Source: Paenibacillus mucilaginosus 3016
GTDB lineage: Bacteria > Bacillota > Bacilli > Paenibacillales > NBRC-103111
Direction of reading: 5' to 3'
NCBI RefSeq assembly: GCF_000250655.1
Contig: NC_016935.1
Coordinates: forward strand, 1,382,001 to 1,446,000
DNA length: 64,000 bases
Made by a program: the position numbers and the translations under genes. Within the stretch, counting starts at the first letter, position 1; every line of letters begins with the position of its first letter. Positions 1 through 7,994 of this stretch are shown one piece after another. Under the pieces are notes generated by a model. It had not been told where the DNA came from, did no database searches, and was given only the letters and a program-made list of their open reading frames with translations.

Positions 1-1014
1 TTCTTCTACCTTAATTGTCGGTGTCGACATCGCAAAATTCAATCATGTGGCCCGTGCACAAGACTACCGCGGAGTCGAGTTCGGGAAGGCCCTTACCTTT
101 GAGAATAATCGAGAAGGCTTTACACGATTCTTAGGTTGGTTCCGGAGCTTATGGTCATTACTGGCTTAACCTGGCTTATTACCTACAAGATGAGCAAGTC
201 ATGTTTGGTGTCGTGAATCCCTTGCATGTGAAGAAAAGCAAGGAACTCGACGACAACTCACCGACCAAGAATGACATCAAAGATGCAAAAGTGATCGCAC
301 AGCTGGTCAAAGATGGGAGATACGCCGTACCTAACCTTCCTCAGGGCGTTTATGCTGCACTGAGGGAAGCGATGAAATTCGCGATTACCTAACCACTGAC
401 CTAAGCGTAGTACAAAGCCGTGTCCACAACTGGCTGGATCGTTACTTTCCCGAGTTCTTCACGGTGTTTAAGGACTGGGAATGCAAGTCGGCACGCCAAA
501 TGCTAAGCCTAGGTTTACTGCCGCATGAGCTTGTTTCCGTAACGGATGAGGTCCTGCTGCGGCACCTAAGGGAAGCTGCAAAGCGTGGACTTGGACTAGC
601 ACGTGTGAGGAGCTTGAAGGACGCTGCCAGCCGTTCTATAGGTATTAAAGAAGGTTCTGAACTGGCTAAAATGGAGCTTCAACTCCTGTTGGCTCAGTAT
701 GAACTACTCCAAAGTAAGTTCGAAGAACTGGAAGCAAAGTTGCCCAAATAACGAAGAGAGGAAGGAAGCGTCTGCGGGCCTTGCTTTTCCGCGTGATGAT
801 GCCCCTTGTGGCCAAAAAACAAGCATTTAAGGCGCTGCATGAGTATTATACCAAGCGGCAAAGCAACCCTTTGAAGAAAATGCAGTCACTCATTGCGCTT
901 TGCAGTAAACTGATACGTATTCTCTTTGGCATGTTGAAAAAGGGACATGCATTCAATGAAGAAAAGATGATGCAGGATATCCCTCGATTTGCGGAAGTAA
1001 CGTTAGCAGCATAA
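1..1014 (+). pseudogene. IS110-family transposase, decayed copy A (5' end outside window)
   Basis: The reading frames match copy B (5579-6865) along almost their whole length, starting inside the N-terminal DEDD domain (VGVDIAKFNH). Compared with copy B there is a deletion of about 60 bp near 145-160 that removes the catalytic glutamate segment (GMEPTGHYW), a one-base deletion near 375 that shifts the frame, and a deletion of about 200 bp near 745 that removes the helix-hairpin-helix part of the Transposase_20 domain. The C-terminus (from about 765) is again collinear with copy B. The protein cannot be functional. The family call rests on the DEDD and C-terminal motifs shared with copies B and C. 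Confidence 0.9.
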
Positions 1015-1064
1015 GTACAAGCTTTTTCTTAGAAAAGAGACGAAAATAGCAGCAGAACAACAGA

Positions 1065-1255
1065 CAACCAAAGCACGGATGAGTCGGAATAAAACTAACA
1101 TACGGACGAAGATCCTGTCGGGCAGCAAATCCGACCTCTACCTCATGGACAGGTTGAATGAAGGAAAGTGGGAGCGTAGACTCTGCGAGACATGGGAGGG
1201 TTGACCGCCATGAGACCATGTGGAGATCCAAAAGGTGCAACCATACTTTACCATA
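1065..1255 (+). ncRNA. Candidate IS110 3' bridge/seek RNA, copy A
   Basis: This non-coding block lies directly 3' of transposase copy A and is about 85% alike by eye to 6905-7095 behind copy B. It carries the same landmarks: AAGCACGGATGAG near the start, GAAGGAAAGTGGGAGCGTAG in the middle and TGTGGAGATCC near the end. Conservation without an open frame common to both copies points to a structured element part. In the IS1111-like branch of the IS110 family the guide RNA is encoded 3' of the transposase, which is the position here. The RNA identity is inference and its ends are approximate. Confidence 0.45.
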
Positions 1256-1259
1256 GTAG

Positions 1260-1432
1260 CCATTTTTTAAAGAGGATGGTCTAGGTGGAGGCTTTTTTGC
1301 ACTTAAGAAGTCCCCTAAATTTCTTTATATACAACTTCGTTCCAATTTAATATTGTCTACTGTTAAAGAATAATGGGTCGAAGTCTAAGAAAACGTGAGC
1401 ATTTAAGAGCTAATGGATTCTCCATAGAGGGA
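1260..1432 (+). mobile_element. Right-end segment of IS110 copy A
   Basis: The sequence from about 1255 to GATTCTCCATAGAGGGAG (ending near 1432) is shared with 7105-7280 behind copy B, and similarity stops there in both places. That marks the probable right end of this IS110-family element, or of a longer unit duplicated with it. No terminal inverted repeat was seen. Confidence 0.45.
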
Positions 1433-1525
1433 GTAGAGTTACAAATGAAGGAAAATATTAGGTATTATAGAATAAATAATAAAAGAACACAGACCAGTCT
1501 AGAACAATCTGATAAATTGAATTAA
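1373..1525 (+). CDS. Small unknown ORF, possibly a remnant
   Basis: An ATG-initiated frame of 50 codons (MGRSLRKREHL... to stop TAA at 1523) starts inside the shared IS110 right-end segment and runs into unique sequence. It has no clear ribosome site. The C-terminal half, with RYYRINNKRTQ, faintly recalls the tail of IS3-type integrases, but this is too short to call. It may be chance coding. Confidence 0.2.
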   Translation: MGRSLRKREHLRANGFSIEGVELQMKENIRYYRINNKRTQTSLEQSDKLN

Positions 1526-1546
1526 TTTTACTGAGGTGGAGGCCAA

Positions 1547-1972
1547 ATGAATCCAGTTATCGACCACATTCAGATAACAGTTAAAGATATGGGAGTAGCA
1601 GAACCTTTCTACGATAAGTTCCTACCACTTTTAGGATTTGATATTAAGAACAAAGTAAGTGCTGTTATAGAAGATCATGATTTTCATGTAGTGGAATATA
1701 CACATCCGTTACTGGCTTTTGCGATCACTTCACCAAGAAAATCTTTTAAAGAAGATACAATAAATCGAAGGAAACCAGGAGCATTACATCATCTTGCATT
1801 TAAAGCGGAGTCTCGTAATGAGGTTGATAGGCTTTCCATTTGTTTGGAAGAGATTGGTGCAAAAGTGTTGAATAAGCCCAAAATATTTACTGAATACGGT
1901 CCCAACTACTATGCTATTTTTTTTAAAGATATAGAGGGAATAAAATACGAAATTGTTTGTAATAAACCATGA
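1547..1972 (+). CDS. VOC superfamily (glyoxalase-like) protein
   Basis: This 141-residue protein is the usual length of a single VOC module made of paired beta-alpha-beta-beta-beta units. Visible candidate metal ligands are His7 (DHIQI), the HH pair around residue 81 (LHHLAF) and a Glu near residue 136 (KYEIV), a pattern typical of glyoxalase/dioxygenase-like enzymes. The ATG has a good ribosome site (GGTGGAGG, 7 bases upstream). Substrate cannot be assigned; VOC proteins include glyoxalases, fosfomycin and bleomycin resistance proteins and many unknowns. It stands alone between an IS110 copy and a dispersed repeat, in the same arrangement as the genes of the 7.3-16.4 kb array. Confidence 0.85.
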   Translation: MNPVIDHIQITVKDMGVAEPFYDKFLPLLGFDIKNKVSAVIEDHDFHVVEYTHPLLAFAITSPRKSFKEDTINRRKPGALHHLAFKAESRNEVDRLSICLEEIGAKVLNKPKIFTEYGPNYYAIFFKDIEGIKYEIVCNKP

Positions 1973-2028
1973 GAGAATTACAAGCCTTTGAAATATGTGG
2001 GTAAACAATCACATGTAGATTTCAATCT

Positions 2029-2105
2029 TCATTGAAGTAACGGGGAACGATAGCTCAATTAAGGCACCGTGGCAGCCGGCAAAGATGAGTGACGGGCAGA
2101 TTACG
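2029..2105 (+). repeat. Cassette-type dispersed repeat, copy C1
   Basis: It begins CATTGAAGTAACGGG followed by GAACGATAGCTCAATT and ends GACGGGCAGATTA. It lies about 55 bases after the stop of the VOC gene. The ends are conserved but the usual GC-rich central hairpin is replaced by a different core of about 30 bases. This copy shows that the left and right ends of the family are variants of the same direct repeat. Confidence 0.7.
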
Positions 2106-2169
2106 CTAATTGAGTTGTTATAATAAATCATTTGACACAGTGTATAAGTTATTTGTTATGATTGATGAA

Positions 2170-2329
2170 GGAGGTGTGCACTCATGACTCATTCTATGCG
2201 ATTGCGATAATTAGGGGAGGTTTGTAAATGTCTCGACCATTTTTTTAATGATAATGGTAGGGTTATTTGTCATTCCAATTTTCCGATTATCCAATAACAA
2301 TGAATGAGTAAAAGGAGATATAGCCTCTC
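2170..2329 (+). promoter_or_regulatory. Leader region with probable macrolide-inducible attenuation of the efflux gene
   Basis: Two short translated units lie in front of the transporter: MTHSMRLR (2184-2210) and a second possible one, MSRPFF (2228-2248), with its own GGGGAGG site. The second unit's stop overlaps a further ATG (TAATG) opening a 19-codon frame. The transporter's own ribosome site, AAAGGAG, follows at about 2313. No clear terminator hairpin was found by eye, so whether control is by attenuation of transcription or of translation is open. Confidence 0.5.
2184..2210 (+). CDS. Macrolide-sensing leader peptide (ErmDL-like)
   Basis: ATG ACT CAT TCT ATG CGA TTG CGA TAA encodes MTHSMRLR, with a strong ribosome site (GAAGGAGG, 9 bases upstream). 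The eight residues equal the start of the ermD leader peptide as I know it, and resemble the mef(A)-type leader that ends SMRLR. In those systems ribosomes carrying a macrolide stall at the MRLR segment and switch on the downstream resistance gene. Here the leader ends at the Arg and lies 119 bases before a Mef-like efflux gene. The function is inference from this identity and position. Confidence 0.75.
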   Translation: MTHSMRLR

Positions 2330-3559
2330 ATGAATACACAATGGAAAAAAACGTTCGCGCTGATTTTCAGCGGACAAATTTTTTCGATCTTAACGTCGTT
2401 TATGGTTCAATTTTCTATAATTTGGCATCTAACGAAGACCACTGAATCGGCCTCGGTGTTAATGATTGCCGGGTTAGCCGGATTTCTCCCGCAAGCGCTT
2501 CTAGGCCCATTTATCGGCGTCTGGCTCGATCGATGGGATCGCAAGGTTACAATGATGGTTGCAGATAGCGCCATTGCACTCTCCAGCTTGATCTTAGGTG
2601 CTTACTTCTTATGGGGGGAGTCGAATGTATGGGTCGTGTATTTGATCCTGCTGATTCGATCAGCTGCTTCATCCTTCCACGCTCCGGCGTTCCAAGCTGC
2701 GATCCCATTGATCGCGCCCCAAGATCAGTTAACGCGGGTAGCGGGTTGGCATCAGCTTGTGTTCTCTTCCTCCAGCGTGCTCGGACCTGCGCTTGGAATA
2801 GCGGTATACTCGGCAACTTCCCTAGGAACGGTCTTGCTCTTGGATGTCGTAGGCGCTCTGATTGCGAATCTTATGTTGCTCCTGATCAAGATTAATCAAC
2901 CAAAGCCGGAGAACTCTCAAGCGCCTTCGTTTCGTAAGGAATTTATACTTGGATGGATAACTTTCCTATCTGTAAAGTCGGTTGTCACGATTACAGTCGC
3001 TATGGCTGTGTTCAGTGTCGTGTTTATGCCGCTAGCTATGTTGTTTCCCCTGATGACGCTATCTCATTTTGGCCGTGGGGGCTATAGTGCCAGTTTGATC
3101 GAGGCGGTATTTGGTATCGGAATGATCCTGGGGGGCGCTATTTTGTCGGCCATTGCTTCCAAATGGAAGGATTCCACGTATATGAGTCTGAGTCTTGTTC
3201 TAATAGGGTTCACTTGCGTTCTAAGTGGAGTCATCGGGAGTAATGCGTTTATCGCCTTCATCATCCTCTCCTTCTGTATGGGCGCAGCGGCGCCGCTTTT
3301 TAACGGGCCCTACATGGCTATAATTCAGAAATCGTATGAGCCCGAGAAGTTAGGACGAGTGCTCTCATTCGTCACTAGCATCGGGCTGCTGTCTTCCCCG
3401 ATCGGGCTCGCGTTGGCCGGGCCGATCGTCGATCGTTTCGGAGTGCAGGTGTGGTTTTTTTGGTCAGGGATCGTAGTGATTCTGATCGGGGCATTGATTT
3501 TTTTCATGGTTTCAAGAAAAGAAGATATATGTGGCAGACAGGAATCGAATAAGCAATAA
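2330..3559 (+). CDS. MFS efflux transporter, Mef-like (probable macrolide efflux)
   Basis: This 409-residue protein has the size and about twelve hydrophobic segments of a DHA3-type major facilitator. Features shared with Mef(A)-type pumps as recalled are the start WKKTFALIFSGQ, the loop 2-3 motif GPFIGVWLDRWDRK, LIRSAASSFHAPAFQAAIPLI, and the C-terminal EKLGRVLSFVTSIGLLSSPIG. It would export drug in exchange for protons across the cell membrane. The ErmD-type leader just upstream supports a macrolide substrate and drug-induced expression. ATG is preceded by AAAGGAG. A terminator follows. Other DHA3 transporters have different substrates, so macrolide specificity is inference from the leader plus family resemblance. 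Confidence 0.85.
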   Translation: MNTQWKKTFALIFSGQIFSILTSFMVQFSIIWHLTKTTESASVLMIAGLAGFLPQALLGPFIGVWLDRWDRKVTMMVADSAIALSSLILGAYFLWGESNVWVVYLILLIRSAASSFHAPAFQAAIPLIAPQDQLTRVAGWHQLVFSSSSVLGPALGIAVYSATSLGTVLLLDVVGALIANLMLLLIKINQPKPENSQAPSFRKEFILGWITFLSVKSVVTITVAMAVFSVVFMPLAMLFPLMTLSHFGRGGYSASLIEAVFGIGMILGGAILSAIASKWKDSTYMSLSLVLIGFTCVLSGVIGSNAFIAFIILSFCMGAAAPLFNGPYMAIIQKSYEPEKLGRVLSFVTSIGLLSSPIGLALAGPIVDRFGVQVWFFWSGIVVILIGALIFFMVSRKEDICGRQESNKQ

Positions 3560-3586
3560 ATTACTATTCTTTAATTAAAACACTGA

Positions 3587-3616
3587 AGGGCAGCCTCTAA
3601 CGGCTGCCCTATTGTG
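3587..3616 (+). terminator. Intrinsic terminator after the efflux gene
   Basis: AGGGCAGCC (3587-3595) pairs with GGCTGCCCT (3602-3610) across a 6-base loop. The following T-tract is poor. Confidence 0.6.
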
Positions 3617-3702
3617 CCTTCAAGAAAAAATCAAATATTTGATACATACTGCCGATGTTCTTTGAGCTCCCTCAAAGAATAAGGATTTTCACACGAATGC
3701 TC

Positions 3703-4032
3703 GCTCATTCGCAGGATTTCACATGGAAGTTTCACATAGGAACTCAGATGAGTGGAGAGTAAGGGCCAGGAAATCCGTTTGAGCGCATGCGGGAACAGAA
3801 GGTGTTGATTCATTTTACAACATCTTCCATAAAATAATTCTGCTGCACGCCTCTCTCCACAAGGTCCTTGGGGATTTACTCTCCCAAATCTCGACGGGTC
3901 TATGCCCTCACATTCCTTCGTCCTATCTATCCAAGGTGTGGAGTCCGATCAACGTTAACGGAACGGGTCTTTGCCCTAAAGCGTAAAGATCTCGGTACTC
4001 CGTGCTTTCTTTGTGAAATCCTGCGAATGAGC
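3703..4032. repeat. Perfect 21-bp inverted repeat bracketing the IS110-C non-coding region
   Basis: GCTCATTCGCAGGATTTCACA at 3703-3723 has its exact reverse complement at 4012-4032. The pair encloses about 290 bp of non-coding DNA immediately 3' of transposase C, including the candidate RNA. It could be an element end plus an internal copy, or the closing stem of a long transcript. Confidence 0.7.
3850..4010 (-). ncRNA. Candidate IS110 3' bridge/seek RNA, copy C
   Basis: Read on the minus strand behind transposase C, this block contains AAGCACGGA (4007-3999), then GAAGGAATGTG (3919-3909), then TGTGGAGA (3861-3854). The same three landmarks occur behind copy B in the same order and with almost the same spacing (80 versus 81 and 58 versus 59 bases), although the two transposases are quite diverged. 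This supports a conserved functional RNA or DNA element. Ends are approximate and the RNA nature is inferred from what is known of IS1111-like members. Confidence 0.5.
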
Positions 4033-4064
4033 CAATCTACGTGTCCGGGTTACAAGTCTTAATT

Positions 4065-5342
4065 TTAAGCTGCTAATGGTGGCTGGGCCTTATCGGGGGA
4101 AAATGCCTGTCCTTCCCTCGCCAAGGCTACAAGGATTCGAGCCAGTTTCCCAATCAACTTCATCATGGACTGCATTTTCGTCATTCGTTTCACTTCGGTA
4201 TTGTGTACATGCATGGCTTGGAAAGCTCCATTAAAAGATAACAGGTGAAACACAGTGAAGTATAAATGCTTACGTAATAATGAGTTGCCTCGTTTGGTGA
4301 GCTTAATTTGTCCCTTATACTTGCCAGAACTTCGTTCTGCTAAGTTCAATCCTGCTTTTCGTAATAACTGCTTCCCGTGAGACAGCTTACGTAAGTCCCC
4401 GCCAAATGCTAATATGGCAGCCGTTGCAGGAACGGAGGCACCTACAGATCGAATGAGATCCGAACAAGGTATTTCAGGCAGCGCCTTTTCAATCATCTGG
4501 TCTGCTTCATCAATGATTCGGCGTATTCTCTCATATTCCTCAATGAGGTGCCTCAATTCCCATTTGTCTTCTTCAAGGGCACTCGTGTCTCCCACGCTAT
4601 GTCTGGCAAGTGATTGAAGCTCTAACGCCTTGTTCTTACCGCGCTCACCGCCAGGTCTGGTCATGTACTCACTCCAGATTTGCACCATTTGCTCCGAGGT
4701 TAGCTGCAATATGTCAGAAGGGGCTGGAAACCGGCGCAAGGTAGCCAATGAGCGATCACTAAAAATGTCATCAAATGCTTGTCTGTATTCGGGAAAACGG
4801 ATATCGAGCCAGCGGTGGATTCTGTTTTTAATACGTCCAGATTTAACAACCCAGTGCTCTCTGTTTGTAACCATAACCCGTATACGGCGGAATGCTTCAT
4901 CCTTTGGAGCAAAGGGCGTGTAAAACCCGCGGCTCACTGCATCGGCAATGACCAAGGCGTCCTTTGGGTCACTCTTGGAAGGAGAGTTATCTCTGTTTTC
5001 CTTATTGCGTTTGGTTGTCATTGGATTGACAAGAGCCACATCAATTCCTTGACCCACCAACCAGTTGGCGATATTGAACCAATAATGGCCGGTGCTCTCC
5101 ATACCCACAACGACGTCATTCATGCCGTGCATCTTCTGTAATTTCCGAATGCTCTGTTCTAAATGCTCGAAACCAGCAAGGTCATTCGAAAATAAAATGG
5201 GGCGCTTGGTGAGGACAATTCCTCGAAAATTAATGGCTTGTGCAGCGTGTTTCTCCTTGGCAATGTCAATGCCTATAACCAGAGTGGAAGTAGAGATTCG
5301 TTCTACACGTTGATTTTGAGACTTTATTAGATTAGACTTCAT
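4065..5342 (-). CDS. IS110-family transposase, intact copy C
   Basis: This 425-residue protein is full length for the family. The N-terminal DEDD RuvC-like domain shows IGIDIAKEKH, GMESTGHYW and SKSDPKDALVI, which give the acidic residues. The C-terminal Transposase_20 domain shows RSVGASVPATAAILA and KAGLNL. IS110 enzymes recombine DNA using an element-encoded guide RNA. The chosen ATG at 5342 follows AGGAGG by 7 bases; a longer frame upstream lacks a ribosome site. It points away from copy B, with the two start codons about 235 bp apart, so the two elements lie head to head. It appears intact and may be active. Confidence 0.92.
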   Translation of the reverse strand: MKSNLIKSQNQRVERISTSTLVIGIDIAKEKHAAQAINFRGIVLTKRPILFSNDLAGFEHLEQSIRKLQKMHGMNDVVVGMESTGHYWFNIANWLVGQGIDVALVNPMTTKRNKENRDNSPSKSDPKDALVIADAVSRGFYTPFAPKDEAFRRIRVMVTNREHWVVKSGRIKNRIHRWLDIRFPEYRQAFDDIFSDRSLATLRRFPAPSDILQLTSEQMVQIWSEYMTRPGGERGKNKALELQSLARHSVGDTSALEEDKWELRHLIEEYERIRRIIDEADQMIEKALPEIPCSDLIRSVGASVPATAAILAFGGDLRKLSHGKQLLRKAGLNLAERSSGKYKGQIKLTKRGNSLLRKHLYFTVFHLLSFNGAFQAMHVHNTEVKRMTKMQSMMKLIGKLARILVALAREGQAFSPDKAQPPLAA

Positions 5343-5578
5343 GATAACGCCTCCTAAGGTGAGTTCTGAGGGCTGCAACCCAGTACATACTCATCCTAGC
5401 GAGGCGTCCATTTTTCTGCAAATCGGATCTCTTAAGACCTACAGGAATGTTAACGGGCAGCATTCCTATTATGAGCAAATACGAGGTTTGAGAAATAAAA
5501 AGACTCCTTGGTACGATGTTTACGGGTCCCAGAGCTCGCCAGCGACCGGATCCAAAAACAAACCAAGGAGACTACAAG

Positions 5579-6865
5579 ATGAATTCTACTCAAAATGAAC
5601 GTATTAATCAAATCACTTCTTCTACCTTAATTGTCGGAGTGGACATCGCAAAATTCAATCATGTGGCCCGGGCACAAGACTACCGCGGAGTCGAGTTCGG
5701 AAAGCCAATCACGTTTGGAAACACCCGGGAAGGCTTTGAATTGTTCGTAGGCTGGTACCAAAAGATTGCGACTGCACAAGGGTTCCAGGACGTCATAGTC
5801 GGCATGGAGCCGACCGGCCACTACTGGCTAAATCTTGCTCATTACCTAAGGGAGAATCACGTGAAGTACGGTATTGTGAATCCACTGCACGTGAAAAAAA
5901 GTAAAGAGCTTGATGACAATTCTCCTTCGAAGAATGACATGAAGGATGCGAAAGTTATTGCACAGCTGGTCAAAGACGGGAGATACGCCATACCCCATCT
6001 TCCTCAGGGCATTTATGCTGAACTGAGGGAGGCGATGAAAATTCGCGATCACCTGACCACTGACCTTTGCGTTGTACAAGCACGTGTCCATAACTGGCTG
6101 GACCGGTATTTCCCAGAGTTCCTTACGGTATTTAAGGATTGGGAGTGCAAGTCAGCCATCCAAATGCTCAGTCTATATCTACTGCCGCACGAGCTTGCTT
6201 GCGTATCGGATGAAACCCTGCTTAAGCACCTGAGAGAAGCCGCAAAGCGTGGGCTGGGTCTAGGCCGCATCCAGATGCTTAAGGCAGCAGCTAGCCGTTC
6301 TGTGGGCATATGAGACGGTTCAGAGCTGGCGAAAATGGAGCTAAAGCTGCTGCTAACCCAGCACCAATGGTTCCAAAGCAAACTCGAAGAACTGGAAACG
6401 AAATTGGATGGATTACTGACACAGATCCCTTATGTGGAGCAAGTGCTGGCCATTAAAGGAGTTGGCAGAGACACCGTCGCAGGATTTCTTGCTGAGGTAG
6501 GCGACATTAGCCAGTATCGCCACCCCAAGCAGATCACGAAGCTCGCTGGATTGAATTTAAAAACAAATTCGTCAGGCACACACAATGGACAAACGAAAAT
6601 CACGAAGAGAGGCCGCAAGCGCCTACGTGCCTTGCTGTTCAGAGTCATCATGCCATTGGTCTCTAAAAATACAGCCTTCCGAGCCTTGCACCAGTACTAC
6701 ACGAAAAGGTCGGTAAATCCATTGAAAAAGATGCAATCGCTCATCGCTTTATGTAACAAATTGATTCGGATCTTGTTCGGTATATTGAAAAAGGGACATG
6801 AATTTAGGGAAGAAAAGATGCTGCAGGATATCCCCCGAATGGCAGAATTACCACAAGCAGCTTAA
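5579..6865 (+). pseudogene. IS110-family transposase copy B, interrupted by one TGA
   Basis: A single frame runs from ATG 5579 (AAGGAG upstream) to TAA 6865 and would encode about 428 residues, but TGA at 6311-6313 splits it after SRSVGI. Copy A has AAA (Lys) at the matching codon, so this is a nonsense change. The DEDD motifs are present before the stop (GVDIAKFNH, GMEPTGHYW, KNDMKDAKV), and the Transposase_20 part after it (AIKGVGRDTVAGFLAEVG, LAGLNLKTNSSGT, LLFRVIMPL) is intact. A restart at ATG 6335 would give a separate 176-residue C-terminal piece. It is probably inactive, although recent loss is likely since no other damage is seen. Confidence 0.9.
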
Positions 6866-6904
6866 TTATAGCGATTTTTTGGAAGCTTTGCCCTAAGCAA
6901 TAAC

Positions 6905-7095
6905 AGACAACAAAAGCACGGATGAGTCGGAAAGGCACTATCCATACGGACAAAGATCCTGCCGGGCAGCATATCCGACCTCCACCTCATGGACAGGTTA
7001 AATGAAGGAATGTGGGAGCGTAGACTCTGTGAGACGTGGGAGGTTTCACCGCCATGAGCACATGTGGAGATCCAAAGGTGCAACCATACTTTACC
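6905..7095 (+). ncRNA. Candidate IS110 3' bridge/seek RNA, copy B
   Basis: This non-coding block begins about 40 bases after the transposase stop. AAGCACGGATGAG is at 6914, GAAGGAATGTGGGAGCGTAG at 7004 and TGTGGAGATCC at 7063. It matches the block behind copy A closely and shares spaced landmarks with the block behind the diverged copy C. A guide RNA is the likely role, by analogy with IS1111-like relatives; this has not been shown here. Confidence 0.5.
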
Positions 7096-7104
7096 AAGGT
7101 AGCC

Positions 7105-7280
7105 ATTTTTTAAAGAGGATGGTCTGAGTGGAGACTCCTTTTTGCATCGCTAATCCCATATATTTCTTCGTTTACAACTTGCATCCATATCCATGCTGTC
7201 TACTGTGAAGAAAGCTAGGTCAAAGTCTAAGAAAAAGTGAGCATTTTAGAGCAAATGGATTCTCCATAGAGGGAGGATAG
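7105..7280 (+). mobile_element. Right-end segment of IS110 copy B
   Basis: This block matches 1260-1432 behind copy A and similarity ends at the same motif, ATTCTCCATAGAGGGAG. The sequence just after it (GGGGAGATATGTTAATATTGG) matches the promoter-like sequence following repeat C9 at 13687, so the element seems to sit at a cassette boundary. Confidence 0.45.
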
Positions 7281-7289
7281 TGGGGAGAT

Positions 7290-7300
7290 ATGTTAATATT
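7290..7300 (+). promoter_or_regulatory. Extended -10 promoter element before the SnoaL-like gene
   Basis: TATGTTAATAT contains TG-T-TAATAT, an extended -10. The surrounding GGGGAGATATGTTAATATTGGATT is a near match to the sequence at 13687-13710 in front of the small membrane protein gene. Confidence 0.4.
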
Positions 7301-7344
7301 GGATTGTGATGCTTATGCCTATCTCGAAAGGAGATTTATTGAAG

Positions 7345-7749
7345 ATGCTTAGTGCTCAACAGGTGCTATCAAGTTATTTCCAAGCATTAGGAAGCAAACA
7401 GATGGATAAAGTGATCGAATTGATTCATGATGAAGCGAAATTTATTATTCTAAAAAAAGAGCCCTCCGATAAGATCCCTTTATACGGTACATTTTATGGT
7501 AAAGAAGGTGTTAGAAAATATTTAAACCTCTTAGAAGAAACAGAACAAATAGAACGGTTTACTCTATATAAACTCATCGGTAATCAGGAAGCAGCGTGTG
7601 CATGGGGGAATTTCCGCATCAAGGTCAACGTAACCGGTAAAGTATTCGACAGTGATTGGGCAATGGTTTGCGAAGTAGAGCAAGGGAAGATAAAGTTTTT
7701 TCAAATCTTTGAAGATACGGCTGCACTAGAAGAAGCGTTTAAATCATAA
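7345..7749 (+). CDS. SnoaL/NTF2-like fold protein
   Basis: About 134 residues. The pattern of an N-terminal helix (VLSSYFQALGSKQMDKVIELI), then HDEAKFII, then YGTFYGKEGVRKYLNLL and alternating strands fits the cone-shaped SnoaL-like/NTF2 fold used by small isomerases, cyclases and many unknown proteins. No catalytic residues can be fixed and the substrate is unknown. AAAGGAG lies 11 bases before ATG 7345. A TTG at 7339 has better spacing and could be the true start; an upstream ATG at 7306 lacks a ribosome site. First gene of the array of single genes separated by dispersed repeats. Confidence 0.75.
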   Translation: MLSAQQVLSSYFQALGSKQMDKVIELIHDEAKFIILKKEPSDKIPLYGTFYGKEGVRKYLNLLEETEQIERFTLYKLIGNQEAACAWGNFRIKVNVTGKVFDSDWAMVCEVEQGKIKFFQIFEDTAALEEAFKS

Positions 7750-7812
7750 AAACGTTTGATTTGCTAATGCACGAAGCTGTACTGACTGAGTAACGGATCG
7801 GCTCAAGTTATA

Positions 7813-7840
7813 CGTTACGCTATCTGGGAACGTTAGTTGA
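7813..7840 (+). repeat. Cassette-type dispersed repeat, half copy C2
   Basis: GTTACGCTATCTGGGAACGTTAGTTGAA matches the left part of the family (CTATC, loop GGGAAC, then GTTAG). The right end is missing and an ordinary terminator follows instead. Confidence 0.55.
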
Positions 7841-7863
7841 ACTTTGCTCAGCTGTGATTTACG

Positions 7864-7905
7864 AAAAGCGATCCCCTTGTAGAGAAAGGGAGAGCTCGCT
7901 TTTTA
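7864..7905 (+). terminator. Intrinsic terminator after the SnoaL-like gene
   Basis: AAAGCGATCCCCTT pairs imperfectly with AAGGGAGAGCTCGCTTT across a short loop and is followed by TTTTT. Confidence 0.6.
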
Positions 7906-7994
7906 TGCAACGAATTGCATAGTACGTTTTCCGCCTTTTGTCGTGGTACTCCAATATTGACAGACAGAATTGAATAGAGAAGGGAGATTACACC

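Noticed and set aside
2132..2162. TTGACA with TATGAT as promoter of the efflux leader
   Set aside because: The spacing is 19 bases and the start would fall on the leader's ribosome site, so it would not give a usable leader transcript; there is no sign of a regulator that would justify a 19-bp spacer here.
6311..6313. Selenocysteine or recoded TGA in IS110 copy B
   Set aside because: The homologous codon in copy A is Lys, no selenocysteine-insertion-like hairpin is evident, and all other genes use TGA as a normal stop.
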